DNA of 64,000 nt from Leifsonia sp. 71-9. GTDB lineage: Bacteria; Actinomycetota; Actinomycetes; Actinomycetales; Microbacteriaceae. The stretch lies in NCBI RefSeq assembly GCF_001898805.1, contig NZ_MKVJ01000003.1:1-64000 (forward strand), read 5' to 3'. A model generated the notes under the pieces. It worked only from the letters and a program-made list of their open reading frames with translations. It searched no databases and was not told the origin of the DNA. The position numbers and the translations under genes were made by a program. Below, one piece after another: positions 49,339-57,882 of the stretch. Each line of letters begins with the position of its first letter. Position 1 is the stretch's first letter.

Positions 49339-50969
49339 GCGGCGGCGCCCTCCGAGACGGGAGCCTCAACGGAGGCCGGGTCGGCAGCCGCGCCCGCACC
49401 GGCACCCGCACCGAAGTACTTCCGCTGGTACGCGCGCCACGTGACCGCCCACCGCTCCGGGTCGTCCAGGTCGTCGTGGTGGGTGTGGTGCACCGTCTGG
49501 TTGTGCGGGGCGGTGCGCACGACGTCGGGCGTCTCGCGCGCCTCCCGCGCCACCTCGGCGAGCACCGCCGCGTACTCGTCCAGCTCGGCCATCGAGTACG
49601 ACTCGGTCGGCTCGAGGGTGAACGGCTGCGGCACCACGTACGGGTGGTGGCTGGTCCAGTAGTGCATGCCGAAGTCGGCGGCGCGGATGCCGATCTCCTC
49701 CGAGCTGATCCCGGTCTCCTCGAACAGCTCCTGCCAGGAATAGCGCACCTGTTCGATGCGGCGGCGGCCTGTGGCGTAGGGGGCGCTGGCGCCGGGGATC
49801 TCCAGGATGCGCTTCATCAGGTAGTTGTTGTTGAGCACCGCGGTCTCGGCGACCGCGCGCAGCCCGGGGGCGCCGAGCGCGCGGATCCACGCGTAGGTGC
49901 GCACGATGTTCGGGATGACGCCGTAGAAGGGCGCGACGGACCCGATCGACTGCGGCCGGTCGTCGTCGAGCACGTACCGGTCGCCGACCTTCTCGACCAC
50001 CGGTCCGGGCAGGAACGGCACCAGCGCCTCCGACACCGCGTTCGCGCCCGAGCCCGGTCCGCCGCAGCCGTGCGGGGTGCCGAACGTCTTGTGCAGGTTG
50101 AAGTGGCACACGTCGAAGCCGGCGTCGCGGGCGCGGGTGATGCCGAGGATGCCGTTGGCGTTCGCCTGGTCGTACGACGCGAGCGCGCCGACCGAGTGCG
50201 CCAGGTCGACCCACTCGCGGATGCGCGGGTTGTAGATGCCCGTGTCCTCGGGGTTGGTGACCATGATGGCGGCCGTGCGGGGCGAGATGGCCGCGCGCAG
50301 GGCCTCCACGTCGGGGTAGCCGTCCGCGTCGGGGAAGATCGTGATGACCTTGTAGCCCGCCATCTTCGCCGCGGCCGCGTTGGAGGGGTGGGAGAAGATC
50401 GTGGTGATCACCTCGTCCCGCTGCTCGCCCTCGCCGCGGGAGGCGTGGTACGCGCGGATCATGGAGATGTTGGCCCAGATCGCCTCGGAGCCGCCGCTGG
50501 TCTGCAGCGAGACGCGGCTCATCCCGGAGATCTCGGCCAGCATCCGCTCGGTGCGCCAAACGATCTCGAGCACGCCCTGCGCCGTCTCCGTGTCCTGGAG
50601 GGGGTGGAGGTCGGTCAGGTCGGGGGTGCGGATGATCGCCTCGTTGACCTTCGGCGCGTACTTCATCGTGCACGTGCCCTGACCCACGTCGACGTTGAGG
50701 TCGGCGCCGAGGTTCTCCTGGCTGAGCCGCAGGTAGTGTTTGAGCACGCGCATCTGGCCGATCTCGGGCAGCGCGGGCGCGGCGGGGCGGCGGAGGGAGG
50801 CGGGGAGCGCCGCGACCACGTCGCCGACGGCCTCCTGCACCCCGGCCTCCACGCGGGACGGGACGACGCCGCGCTCGCCGGGGGCGTGCAGCTCGAAGAC
50901 GATCGGCTCGTCCCAGCGCGCCTGGTGGAACCGGCGCAAGGCGGGCTTGGGGGCGATGGGCAGGCTCAT
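49335..50969 (-). CDS. gcvPB: Glycine dehydrogenase (decarboxylating) subunit 2 (GcvPB)
   Basis: A 544-residue PLP enzyme subunit. The PLP-binding lysine is Lys294 in HFNLHKTFGTPHG, followed by the G-loop GCGGPGSG. Other motifs: SLQTSGGSEAIWANISMIRAYH and EDTGIYNPRI. With GcvPA it forms the P-protein that decarboxylates glycine onto lipoyl-H protein. Start ATG 50969 with CGAGGAGA upstream, overlapping gcvPA by 4 bases. No gcvT or gcvH is nearby. The C-terminal tail is Ala/Gly-rich. Confidence 0.92.
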   Translation of the reverse strand: MSLPIAPKPALRRFHQARWDEPIVFELHAPGERGVVPSRVEAGVQEAVGDVVAALPASLRRPAAPALPEIGQMRVLKHYLRLSQENLGADLNVDVGQGTCTMKYAPKVNEAIIRTPDLTDLHPLQDTETAQGVLEIVWRTERMLAEISGMSRVSLQTSGGSEAIWANISMIRAYHASRGEGEQRDEVITTIFSHPSNAAAAKMAGYKVITIFPDADGYPDVEALRAAISPRTAAIMVTNPEDTGIYNPRIREWVDLAHSVGALASYDQANANGILGITRARDAGFDVCHFNLHKTFGTPHGCGGPGSGANAVSEALVPFLPGPVVEKVGDRYVLDDDRPQSIGSVAPFYGVIPNIVRTYAWIRALGAPGLRAVAETAVLNNNYLMKRILEIPGASAPYATGRRRIEQVRYSWQELFEETGISSEEIGIRAADFGMHYWTSHHPYVVPQPFTLEPTESYSMAELDEYAAVLAEVAREARETPDVVRTAPHNQTVHHTHHDDLDDPERWAVTWRAYQRKYFGAGAGAGAAADPASVEAPVSEGAAA

Positions 50970-52342
50970 CGGTGCGTCTCCTCGAGGGCGGTGCGGACGG
51001 CCTCGGTCAGGTCGTCGATGTCGGTCCGGGTGTTCTGCTCCGTCACGCAGACGAGCAGGCGGGTGTCGTCGAGCGCGAGTCCGGGCTCGAAGCCGCGGGC
51101 GCGCAGGGCGGCGACGAGCGCCGGTGCGGTGAGGGAGGCGTCGTTCAGGTCGAGCACGAACTCGCGCAGGTGCACGGCTCCGTCCGCATCCCGCACGCCG
51201 GGCAGCGCGGTCAGCGCGCGGCGGGCGTACGCCGTGCGGGCGAGGAGGGTCTCGCCCAGCTCGGCCATGCCCTGCGGTCCCATCAGCGAGAGGTACACAC
51301 CGGCGGCGATGCCCCAGAGTGCGGCGGCTGTGCCGACCCACTCCTTCCCCTCCTCGCGCAGCGCGAACGAGGTGCGGTCGTACGCGACGTCGCCGAAGCC
51401 GTACTCGCCGGGCACGTCGGTGGAGGCCAGGCCGAACAGGCGCGACGGCATCTCCATCACCAGGCGCGGGTCGTCGGCGACGGCGATGAAGCCGGCGTGC
51501 GCTCCGCCGTACCAGGGGTGCAGGCCGAGCGACTGGATGTCGCCGTGCAGGATGTCGGCGCCCGCGTCGGCGGGGGAGGCCAGCACGCCGAGCCCGATCG
51601 GGTCGGTGCCCGCGACGAGCAGGGCTCCCGCGGCGTGCGCGGCGTCGGCCAGCTCGGCGATCGCGGTCTCGAGTGCGCCGTGGAAGCTGGGGGTCTCGAT
51701 CCACACGGCCGCGGTGTCCGGGCCGATGAGCGCGCTCGCGGCGGCCACGTCGGCGACGCCGTCCACGGTCGGCACGACGACGAGGTCGGCGATCGGACGC
51801 ACGTAGTCGCGCACCTTGCTGAGCTTGTCGGGGTGGGCGTCGCTGACGAGCAGGATGCCGCGGCGGCCGGTGATGCGGGTCGCCATGGCCAGGGCGGTCG
51901 CGGCGGCCTGGTAACCGTCGTAGGTGGGCACGTTCACGACATCGGTGTTCAGCAGCTCGCCCATCAGCGACTGGTACTCGAACAGCGCCTGGAAGCGGCC
52001 GTGATCCTCGTACGGCTCGCCCGCGTAGGCGGTCAGGAACTCGCTGCGGTTGATCACCTCGTCGACGACGGCCGGCACCGCGTGGTTGTACGTGCCGGCG
52101 CCGAGGAACAGACGGCCCGGCTCGACCGCGCGGTTGCGGCGCAGCAGCCCGCTCACGTGGCGGGCCAGATCCTGCTCCGCGATCAGCGGCTCCGGGAGGT
52201 CGAGGTCGCGGCCGAGCCGCAGGTCGGCCGGGACGTCCGCGTAGAACTCGTCGACGCTCGCCGCTCCGACGGCGTCGAGCATCGCCTGACGCGACGCGGG
52301 CGCCGTGTTCGGCACGTACGGATGGACGAAGGGGTGGGTCAT
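50966..52342 (-). CDS. gcvPA: Glycine dehydrogenase (decarboxylating) subunit 1 (GcvPA)
   Basis: A 458-residue P-protein N-terminal subunit: HPYVPNT, RLFLGAGTYNHAVPAVVDEVI, FEYQSLMGELLNTDVVNVPTYDG, LFGLASTDVPGEYGFGDVAYDRTSF. It pairs with GcvPB. The split P-protein is typical of Firmicutes and some other lineages; many Actinobacteria have a single fused GcvP, so an origin by transfer is possible, though base use looks native. It overlaps the GH42 stop (ATGA) and gcvPB. Confidence 0.92.
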   Translation of the reverse strand: MTHPFVHPYVPNTAPASRQAMLDAVGAASVDEFYADVPADLRLGRDLDLPEPLIAEQDLARHVSGLLRRNRAVEPGRLFLGAGTYNHAVPAVVDEVINRSEFLTAYAGEPYEDHGRFQALFEYQSLMGELLNTDVVNVPTYDGYQAAATALAMATRITGRRGILLVSDAHPDKLSKVRDYVRPIADLVVVPTVDGVADVAAASALIGPDTAAVWIETPSFHGALETAIAELADAAHAAGALLVAGTDPIGLGVLASPADAGADILHGDIQSLGLHPWYGGAHAGFIAVADDPRLVMEMPSRLFGLASTDVPGEYGFGDVAYDRTSFALREEGKEWVGTAAALWGIAAGVYLSLMGPQGMAELGETLLARTAYARRALTALPGVRDADGAVHLREFVLDLNDASLTAPALVAALRARGFEPGLALDDTRLLVCVTEQNTRTDIDDLTEAVRTALEETHR

Positions 52343-54387
52343 GCTGGCCTCTCAGTGTTCGCAGGGCGGTTCGCGGGATGCGCGACCACGGCGACGCCGA
52401 ACGCGTCGAGCGGCAGTCCGGCCCCGGCGTACACGCCGGTGAGCAGGTCGGTGCCGCCCGGGATGCGCGGCGCGGTCCGCGCCTCCCGGCCGTGGTTGAG
52501 CACGAAGGTGTAGTCGGTGGTCCCGTCGGTGCGGGTGACGATCTCGAGCGCGGTGTCGGGCTCGCGGGTGGCGACGTCGGCGGCCGCGAAGACCGCGGAG
52601 AGCACGGCGCGCATCCCCTGTTCGTCGAGGCCGGCGGCGAGGTACCAGGCGGCACCGGTGCCGTGCGTGCGGCGGGTGAGCGCGGGGAGGCCGGCCAGGT
52701 CGCCGTCGGCGAAGCGCGCGAGCACCTCGGTGCCGTCGGCCGGCTCGATCCACTCGCCCCACACGCGGGTCGAGTGCACGCGGCCGCCGAGCTCGACGGT
52801 GCGCTGGCCGCCGTCGGGCAGCGGCCACCACTCGTCCACCTCGACGCCCAGGAGGTCGCGCAGCGGGCCGGGCGCGCCGCCCTCGTGCACCTGCTCGCGG
52901 TGGTCGACGACGCCGGAGAACGGTCCGACGACGAGCTGACCGCCGGCCGCGACGAACGCGCTCAGCGCCTCCGCCTGCTCCGCCGTGGCCGCGTAGAGAT
53001 TGGGGACGAGCAGCACTCGGTGGTCGCCGAACGGGCCTGCGGCGCGGGCGACATCCACCGGCTGCCCCAGGGCGAAGGCGGCCGCGTGCCAGGCGCGCGC
53101 CTCCGTCAGCCAGTCCAGGCGCTGCGACGGCATCGACTCGGTCTGCGTGACGCCCCACCAGGAGTCCCAATCGGCCACGAGCGCGACCTCGGCACGAACG
53201 CGGGTGCCGCGCACCGGCTCCAGCAGCCGCAGCTCGGCGCCGAGCGCCTTCGTCTCGCGGAAGGTGCGGCTGCGCTCGCCGCGGTGGCCGAGCATCGCCG
53301 AGTGGAACTTCTCCGGGCCGAACTTCGCCTGCCGCCACTGGAAGAACATCACGCCGTCCGACCCGTGCGCGACGGCCTGCAGGCTGCCGAGCCGCATCTG
53401 GCCGGGCGCCTTGGGCACGTTGACGTCGCGCCAGCTGACCGCGCTCGGCGCCTGCTCCAGGAGCAGCCAGGGGCGGCCCTCCTTGAGACTGCGCATCAGC
53501 CCGTAGTTGAGCGCGGCGCCGACGTGGGCGCGGGGGTCGGCAGGGTCCGGGTACGCGTCGTCGGTCACGAAGTCCTCGGCGTCCGCGAAGCGCCAGTAGT
53601 CCAGCTCGCGGAAGAGGCTCATGAAGTTGGTGGTGACGGCGATCTCGGGCGTGACCTCCCGCAGCACGTCGACCTCGGACTGGAACAGCTCCAGGAGGGC
53701 GTCCGACGAGAACCGCTCGAAGTCCACGACCTCGGCCGGGTTGATCGGGCCGGTGGCCGTGCGCGGCGGCTCGATCTGGTCGAAGCTCAGGTAGTTCTGA
53801 CCCCAGCAGCTCGTGCCCCAGGCCTCGTTGAGCCCCGCGATACTGCCGTAGCGGGCCTCCAGCCAACGGCGGAAGTGCCGCGCCGACTCCGGGCACCAGC
53901 ACCGCGCCACGTGGTCGCCGTACTCGTTCGAGACGTGCCAGAGCGCGAGCGCGGGATGCTCGCCGTACCGCTCCGCGAGGGCGCGCGTCAGCCGCAGCGC
54001 CGCCTCCCGGAACACCGGCGAGCTCGGGCAGTACGACTGCCGCGAGCCGAACTCGAGGCGCACGCCGTCGGAGTTCCAGGGCAGCACCTCGGGATGCTCG
54101 CGCACCAGCCAGGCCGGTGGTGTGGCGGTCGCCGTGGCGAGGTCGATCTTGATCCCGTGCTGCCAGAGCAGGTCGATCACGCGGTCGAGGCCCGCGAAGT
54201 CCCAGACGCCCGGCTCCGGCTCCAGCAGCGGCCAGGAGAAGACCGGGAGGGTGACCAGGTTGACCCCGGCCTCCACCATCAGGCGGGCGTCCTCGGCCCA
54301 GACCTCTTCCGGCCACTGGTCGGGGTTGTAGTCGCCGCCGTAGGCGAGCGCGTCGAGCCGGATGCTCCGGGGCGCGGGGATCGTCAT
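52339..54387 (-). CDS. GH42 beta-galactosidase
   Basis: A 682-residue family 42 glycosidase. Acid/base Glu155 in WHVSNEYGDH and nucleophile Glu311 in LLLEQAPSAVSW; the zinc-binding cysteines C120, C163, C165 are present (SRQSYC, ARCWCPE). The TIM barrel spans about 10-390, the trimerisation domain ~395-610, and a small beta domain ends the chain. No signal peptide; it acts on imported oligosaccharide. First gene of a five-gene operon with gcvPA/B. Confidence 0.94.
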   Translation of the reverse strand: MTIPAPRSIRLDALAYGGDYNPDQWPEEVWAEDARLMVEAGVNLVTLPVFSWPLLEPEPGVWDFAGLDRVIDLLWQHGIKIDLATATATPPAWLVREHPEVLPWNSDGVRLEFGSRQSYCPSSPVFREAALRLTRALAERYGEHPALALWHVSNEYGDHVARCWCPESARHFRRWLEARYGSIAGLNEAWGTSCWGQNYLSFDQIEPPRTATGPINPAEVVDFERFSSDALLELFQSEVDVLREVTPEIAVTTNFMSLFRELDYWRFADAEDFVTDDAYPDPADPRAHVGAALNYGLMRSLKEGRPWLLLEQAPSAVSWRDVNVPKAPGQMRLGSLQAVAHGSDGVMFFQWRQAKFGPEKFHSAMLGHRGERSRTFRETKALGAELRLLEPVRGTRVRAEVALVADWDSWWGVTQTESMPSQRLDWLTEARAWHAAAFALGQPVDVARAAGPFGDHRVLLVPNLYAATAEQAEALSAFVAAGGQLVVGPFSGVVDHREQVHEGGAPGPLRDLLGVEVDEWWPLPDGGQRTVELGGRVHSTRVWGEWIEPADGTEVLARFADGDLAGLPALTRRTHGTGAAWYLAAGLDEQGMRAVLSAVFAAADVATREPDTALEIVTRTDGTTDYTFVLNHGREARTAPRIPGGTDLLTGVYAGAGLPLDAFGVAVVAHPANRPANTERPA

Positions 54388-54464
54388 CGGTCTCCTTCAA
54401 CGGTGTCGTGCGGTTCGTGCGGGGGTCCAGCCGACGTGACGAGCCTTGTGCCGCCATCGTGTCG

Positions 54465-54483
54465 ACTGTATTCTGTATACAGT
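54465..54483. promoter_or_regulatory. GntR operator 1 at the GH42/gntR promoter
   Basis: ACTGTAT-TCTGT-ATACAGT: perfect 7-base inverted arms with a 5-base centre. On the minus strand it covers TATACA, a -10 with a -35 TGGCGA 17 bases upstream (54497-54502). The same 18-base core recurs at 60188-60205. Confidence 0.8.
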
Positions 54484-54502
54484 AACGCTAGAGCGATCGC
54501 CA
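54474..54502 (-). promoter_or_regulatory. Promoter of the GH42-gcvPA-gcvPB operon
   Basis: Minus strand: -35 TGGCGA (54497-54502), 17-base spacer, -10 TATACA (54474-54479). The operator overlaps the -10. Confidence 0.55.
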
Positions 54503-54554
54503 CGACGGGTCAACCCCTAAGCTGGCGACCACGAGTCCGGCCGGGAGGGGTCAC

Positions 54555-55214
54555 ATGGCGATCGAACGCAAGAACCTGCGTTCCCAGGTGCGCGAGGAGC
54601 TCATCGCGCGCATGCGCGCGGGGGACGTTCGCCCGGGGGAGAGCATCAACGAGGTCCAGCTCGCCGCCGAGCTCGGCGTCAGCCGCACGCCGCTGCGGGA
54701 GGCTCTGATCGCCCTCGAGAGCGAGGGCCAGATCGAGAGCGAGAACGGCAAGGGCTTCCGGTTCGTTCCGCTCAGCGCGCGCGAGTTCGAGGAGCTCTGC
54801 CCCATCATCGTGACCCTGGAAGGCCTCGCCCTCGACCTCTCGCCGCTCGACGAGCTCGCCGCCCTCGGCGCCCGTCTCGGCGGCCTCGCCGCCGACTTCT
54901 CGGACGACGTCGCCCAGCACGCCGTCGTCAACCGCAAGGACGACGAGTGGCACAACCTCATGCTGAGCGCCTGCACCAACCGCAAGCTCCTGGAGCAGAT
55001 CGCGCAGGTGCGCAGCGCCATCCACCGCTACGAGTCCCTGCTCGTCGGCGGGGAGGTGCTCGTCGAGCGCTCCGCCGCGGAGCACGCGATCATCGCCCAG
55101 CACCTCGTCGAGCGCGACGTTCCCGCCGCCAAGGCCGCCCTCGCCGAGAACTGGACCAACGGCATGCGCCGCCTCCTCGCCGACGCCGGCATCAAGTGGG
55201 AACGCCTGGCCTGA
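54555..55214 (+). CDS. GntR-family (FCD-domain) transcriptional regulator
   Basis: A 219-residue regulator: N-terminal winged helix (residues ~5-70; LRSQVREELIARMRAGDVRPGESINEVQLAAELGVSRTPLREALIALESEGQI) and an FCD effector domain (~78-210; NRKDDEWHNLMLSACTNRKLLEQI, AEHAIIAQHLVERDVPAAKAAL) with His residues that usually bind metal and acid ligands. Ribosome-binding site GGGAGGGG before ATG 54555. It probably binds the shared operator in front of both sugar operons and represses until its ligand arrives. Confidence 0.9.
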   Translation: MAIERKNLRSQVREELIARMRAGDVRPGESINEVQLAAELGVSRTPLREALIALESEGQIESENGKGFRFVPLSAREFEELCPIIVTLEGLALDLSPLDELAALGARLGGLAADFSDDVAQHAVVNRKDDEWHNLMLSACTNRKLLEQIAQVRSAIHRYESLLVGGEVLVERSAAEHAIIAQHLVERDVPAAKAALAENWTNGMRRLLADAGIKWERLA

Positions 55215-55257
55215 CCCCCGGCTTCCGCGCTCACCCCCGCCCGCGTGGCCGCGAACG

Positions 55258-55318
55258 GTCGCGACACGCCCTTTCCCGTGCCGTCTTCGGCCGAAAAAGG
55301 GCGTGTTGCGTCGTCTCA
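55258..55318. repeat. Long palindrome E after the gntR gene
   Basis: An imperfect palindrome with cores CACGCCCTTT and AAAGGGCGTG, and a right end GCGTCGTCTCAC. It is clearly related to palindrome D (47317-47385). It lies between convergent genes, and its end touches the stop codon of the glycosidase gene. Confidence 0.75.
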
Positions 55319-56992
55319 CGCGCCGGAGACCTGCACGGCCAGGTCGATGAACAGCGCCGCGGACCAGCCGAAGGCGGTCGTCGCGGTGCGCGCCTTCTCG
55401 CCCGTCGCCGGGTTGAAGTACTCGTGGGGGCCCCCGCCGTGCTGCACGAGCCGCAGGGTCTGCTCGATCAGCGCGCGTGATCGGTCGGCGTGGCCGGAGA
55501 CCGCCAGCCCCTCCGCGAGCAGCGCGTTGACGTTGACCCACACCGGGCCGCGCCACATCCGCTCGTCCGAGTAGTCCGGATCCCGTCGCGCCACGGTGGG
55601 CACGATCCAGGTCGTCGCGAACCGCTCGGGGTCGTCGAGGGCGGCGAGGATGCCGGCGACGTAGCGCCCGGGCAGCCGGCCGGTGAGCAGTGGCAGGAGG
55701 GAGACGACGGCCTCCGCCTCGACCGGCGCCCCCGCGCCCGAGGAGCGGAAGAACCCGGCGGACTCGTCCCACATCCCCTCCAGCAGCTCGAGCGTGCGGG
55801 AGGCGCGCGCGGCGAAACGCTCGGCGACCGCCGCGTCGCCCACGCTCCGGGCTCGCGCCGCGAGCAGGTCGTCCTGCAGGATCAGGTAGGCCGCGAGGTC
55901 GGGGGAGGCCACCGGCAGCTCGGCGTCGAAGACCGGGCTGTCGTCGAGGCCGGACGAGTAGGGGTGGCCGTACTCGGGCATCCCGTCGCCGTCGAGGTCG
56001 GAGTGCGCGAACCACCACTCCTGGCTGCGCGCGACCGTCGCCCAGGCGGCGTCGAACCAGGCGGGATCGTCGACGAGCCCCTCCAGGCGGCGCAGCGCCC
56101 ATGCGGCGAGCGGCGGCTTCGTGAGCGGGATGGGCGCGGACGGGTCGGCGATGGCCGAGCCGGCGCGGCGCAGGTTGTCCCGGTCGCCCGGCGGGAGGTC
56201 GTCGCTGGAGGCCAGCACGCCCTCGTCGTGCACCACATCCGGCAGCTGGCCGTCCGCGGTGGGGAAGGCGAAGGCGAGCTCCAGCTGCTCGCGGGCGAGC
56301 TCCGGGTCGCCGTGACGGAGGCCGGAGGCGATGAAGTACGCATCCCACTGCCAGAGCCCCACATACCCGATCTTGGAGGGCACGACCGCCCGCGCCCCGC
56401 GGCCGGGCAGCGACACGATGTTCGCGCCGAGCACCCACCAGCAGAACGCGGTCATCCCAACGAGGTCGTCACGCACCACCGGCGTCCGCGCAAACCACTC
56501 CTCCCACACCCGCCCCGTCGCCTCCAGCGCCGCCCTATGCCCGCGAGCACAGGAAAAGTGCTCGATCTCGGCCGTGAACCGAGCACTTTTCCTGTGCTCG
56601 GCGGCTGCGGGGGCGAGGGTGATGCGGATGGGCGACGTGGTGCGGAGGGCGGGGGTGTGGGGCAGGTCGAGTTCGGCGGTCCAGGGCGCCTCGCCGCCGC
56701 CGAGGCTGAGGGCGTCGGGGCCGTCGAAGGTCAGCGTGACGCCCGCCGCGCCGAACTCGATGCGGTCGGGGTGCACGGCGCTGACCGGCGCGACGCGTCC
56801 GTCCGGGCCGAGCACGCGCAGGGTGCGGACCAGGATGCAGTCATCCAGCCGGCGCTCGTACTCGGCCAAACGCACCGTCACCCCCTCGTCGGCCCGCATC
56901 ACGAGGATGCGCGAGCCCGGGAGGGTGAACGGCGCCGACTCCAGGTCGAGGTACGGCGAGACCCGTGCGGCTGCGGCGGCGGCGACGCTCAT
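55316..56992 (-). CDS. MGH1-type (GH63-like) glycoside hydrolase
   Basis: A 558-residue protein with an N-terminal beta domain (to ~190) and an (alpha/alpha)6 barrel (~200-550): LWQWDAYFIASGL, DGQLPDVVHDEG, TKPPLAAWALRR, DSPVFD, MWRGPVWVNVNALLAEGL and HEYFNPATGEKARTATTAFGWSAALFIDL. This layout fits GH63/MGH1-like glucosidases; the sugar is unknown. Start ATG 56992 overlaps the permease stop. Residues ~136-154 are encoded by a perfect 57-bp palindrome that looks inserted. Confidence 0.82.
   Translation of the reverse strand: MSVAAAAAARVSPYLDLESAPFTLPGSRILVMRADEGVTVRLAEYERRLDDCILVRTLRVLGPDGRVAPVSAVHPDRIEFGAAGVTLTFDGPDALSLGGGEAPWTAELDLPHTPALRTTSPIRITLAPAAAEHRKSARFTAEIEHFSCARGHRAALEATGRVWEEWFARTPVVRDDLVGMTAFCWWVLGANIVSLPGRGARAVVPSKIGYVGLWQWDAYFIASGLRHGDPELAREQLELAFAFPTADGQLPDVVHDEGVLASSDDLPPGDRDNLRRAGSAIADPSAPIPLTKPPLAAWALRRLEGLVDDPAWFDAAWATVARSQEWWFAHSDLDGDGMPEYGHPYSSGLDDSPVFDAELPVASPDLAAYLILQDDLLAARARSVGDAAVAERFAARASRTLELLEGMWDESAGFFRSSGAGAPVEAEAVVSLLPLLTGRLPGRYVAGILAALDDPERFATTWIVPTVARRDPDYSDERMWRGPVWVNVNALLAEGLAVSGHADRSRALIEQTLRLVQHGGGPHEYFNPATGEKARTATTAFGWSAALFIDLAVQVSGA
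56544..56600. repeat. Perfect palindrome F inside the glycosidase gene
   Basis: Two 21-base arms (56544-56564 and 56580-56600) are exact reverse complements with a 15-base loop, and each arm is itself an inverted repeat (CGAGCAC...GTGCTCG). Length 57 = 19 codons, so the frame is kept (encodes EHRKSAR...EHFSCAR in the minus-strand frame). Confidence 0.9.
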
Positions 56993-57882
56993 CGCCCGCC
57001 CAGCCCCGACGCGGCCATCGAGTTCAGGATGCGGCGCTGGCCGATCACGAACGCGATCAGCATCGGGATGGTCGCGATGGCCGACGCCGCCATGATCAGC
57101 CCGTAGTTGACCGACCCGTACTGGCCGCGGAAGCTCTGCAGCAGCAGCGGCACCGTGAAGAGGTCCTGCGAGTTGAGGATGACGAGCGGCAGCAGGAAGT
57201 TGTTCCAGGTGCTCAGCGCCACGATGATCGCGAGCGCGCCGAGCCCGGGCTTCAGGTTCGGGAGGATGATGCTCCAGAAGATGCGCCACCGGCCGGCGCC
57301 GTCGACGAGGGCCGCCTCCTCCAGCTCGCGCGGCAGCGACAGCACGAACTGGCGCATGAGGAACACCGCGAACGGGTTCGCGAGCGCGGCGGGCACGATC
57401 AGCGCGAGGTGCGAGTCCACCCACCCCAGCTTCGCCATGAGGAAGTAGAAGGGGATGAGCGTCACCTGCATCGGGATCATCTGCGTCGCCAGGAACAACA
57501 CGAACAGCACCTTGCTGCCGCGGAACGGTATGCGCGCGAACGCGTACCCGGCCATCGCGGCGGTGACGAGCGTGCCGGCGACGACGAGCACGGCGATGTA
57601 GATCGTGTTCCAGTACGCCTGCCCGAACGGCACGTCGCTCCACGCGTCCGCGTAGTTCTGCAGGGTGAAGGGGTGCGGCCACACGCTCAGCGGGTCGTTG
57701 AGCAGCTGCGGCAGCGACTTGAACGAGGTGACCAGCATCCAGAGGAAGGGGAACACCATCGCGAGGCCGCCCAGCAGCAGGACGACGTGCAGCAGGGCCT
57801 TGCGGGCGCGGGAGGCCGCACGGCCCGGGTGCGCGGGGGCGGTGCGGGTGGCGGGGTCGGCGGGGGCCGTTGCGGTGGTCAT
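56989..57882 (-). CDS. Carbohydrate ABC transporter permease (MalG-like)
   Basis: A 297-residue permease with six membrane helices. The EAA loop is FVLSLPRELEEAALVDGAGRWRIFWSIILPNLKPGLGALAI (about residue 172-212). It partners the upstream permease (overlap of 4 bases) and the solute-binding protein to import an oligosaccharide. No ATPase gene is in the operon, so a shared MsiK-type ATPase is likely. Confidence 0.93.
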   Translation of the reverse strand: MTTATAPADPATRTAPAHPGRAASRARKALLHVVLLLGGLAMVFPFLWMLVTSFKSLPQLLNDPLSVWPHPFTLQNYADAWSDVPFGQAYWNTIYIAVLVVAGTLVTAAMAGYAFARIPFRGSKVLFVLFLATQMIPMQVTLIPFYFLMAKLGWVDSHLALIVPAALANPFAVFLMRQFVLSLPRELEEAALVDGAGRWRIFWSIILPNLKPGLGALAIIVALSTWNNFLLPLVILNSQDLFTVPLLLQSFRGQYGSVNYGLIMAASAIATIPMLIAFVIGQRRILNSMAASGLGGR

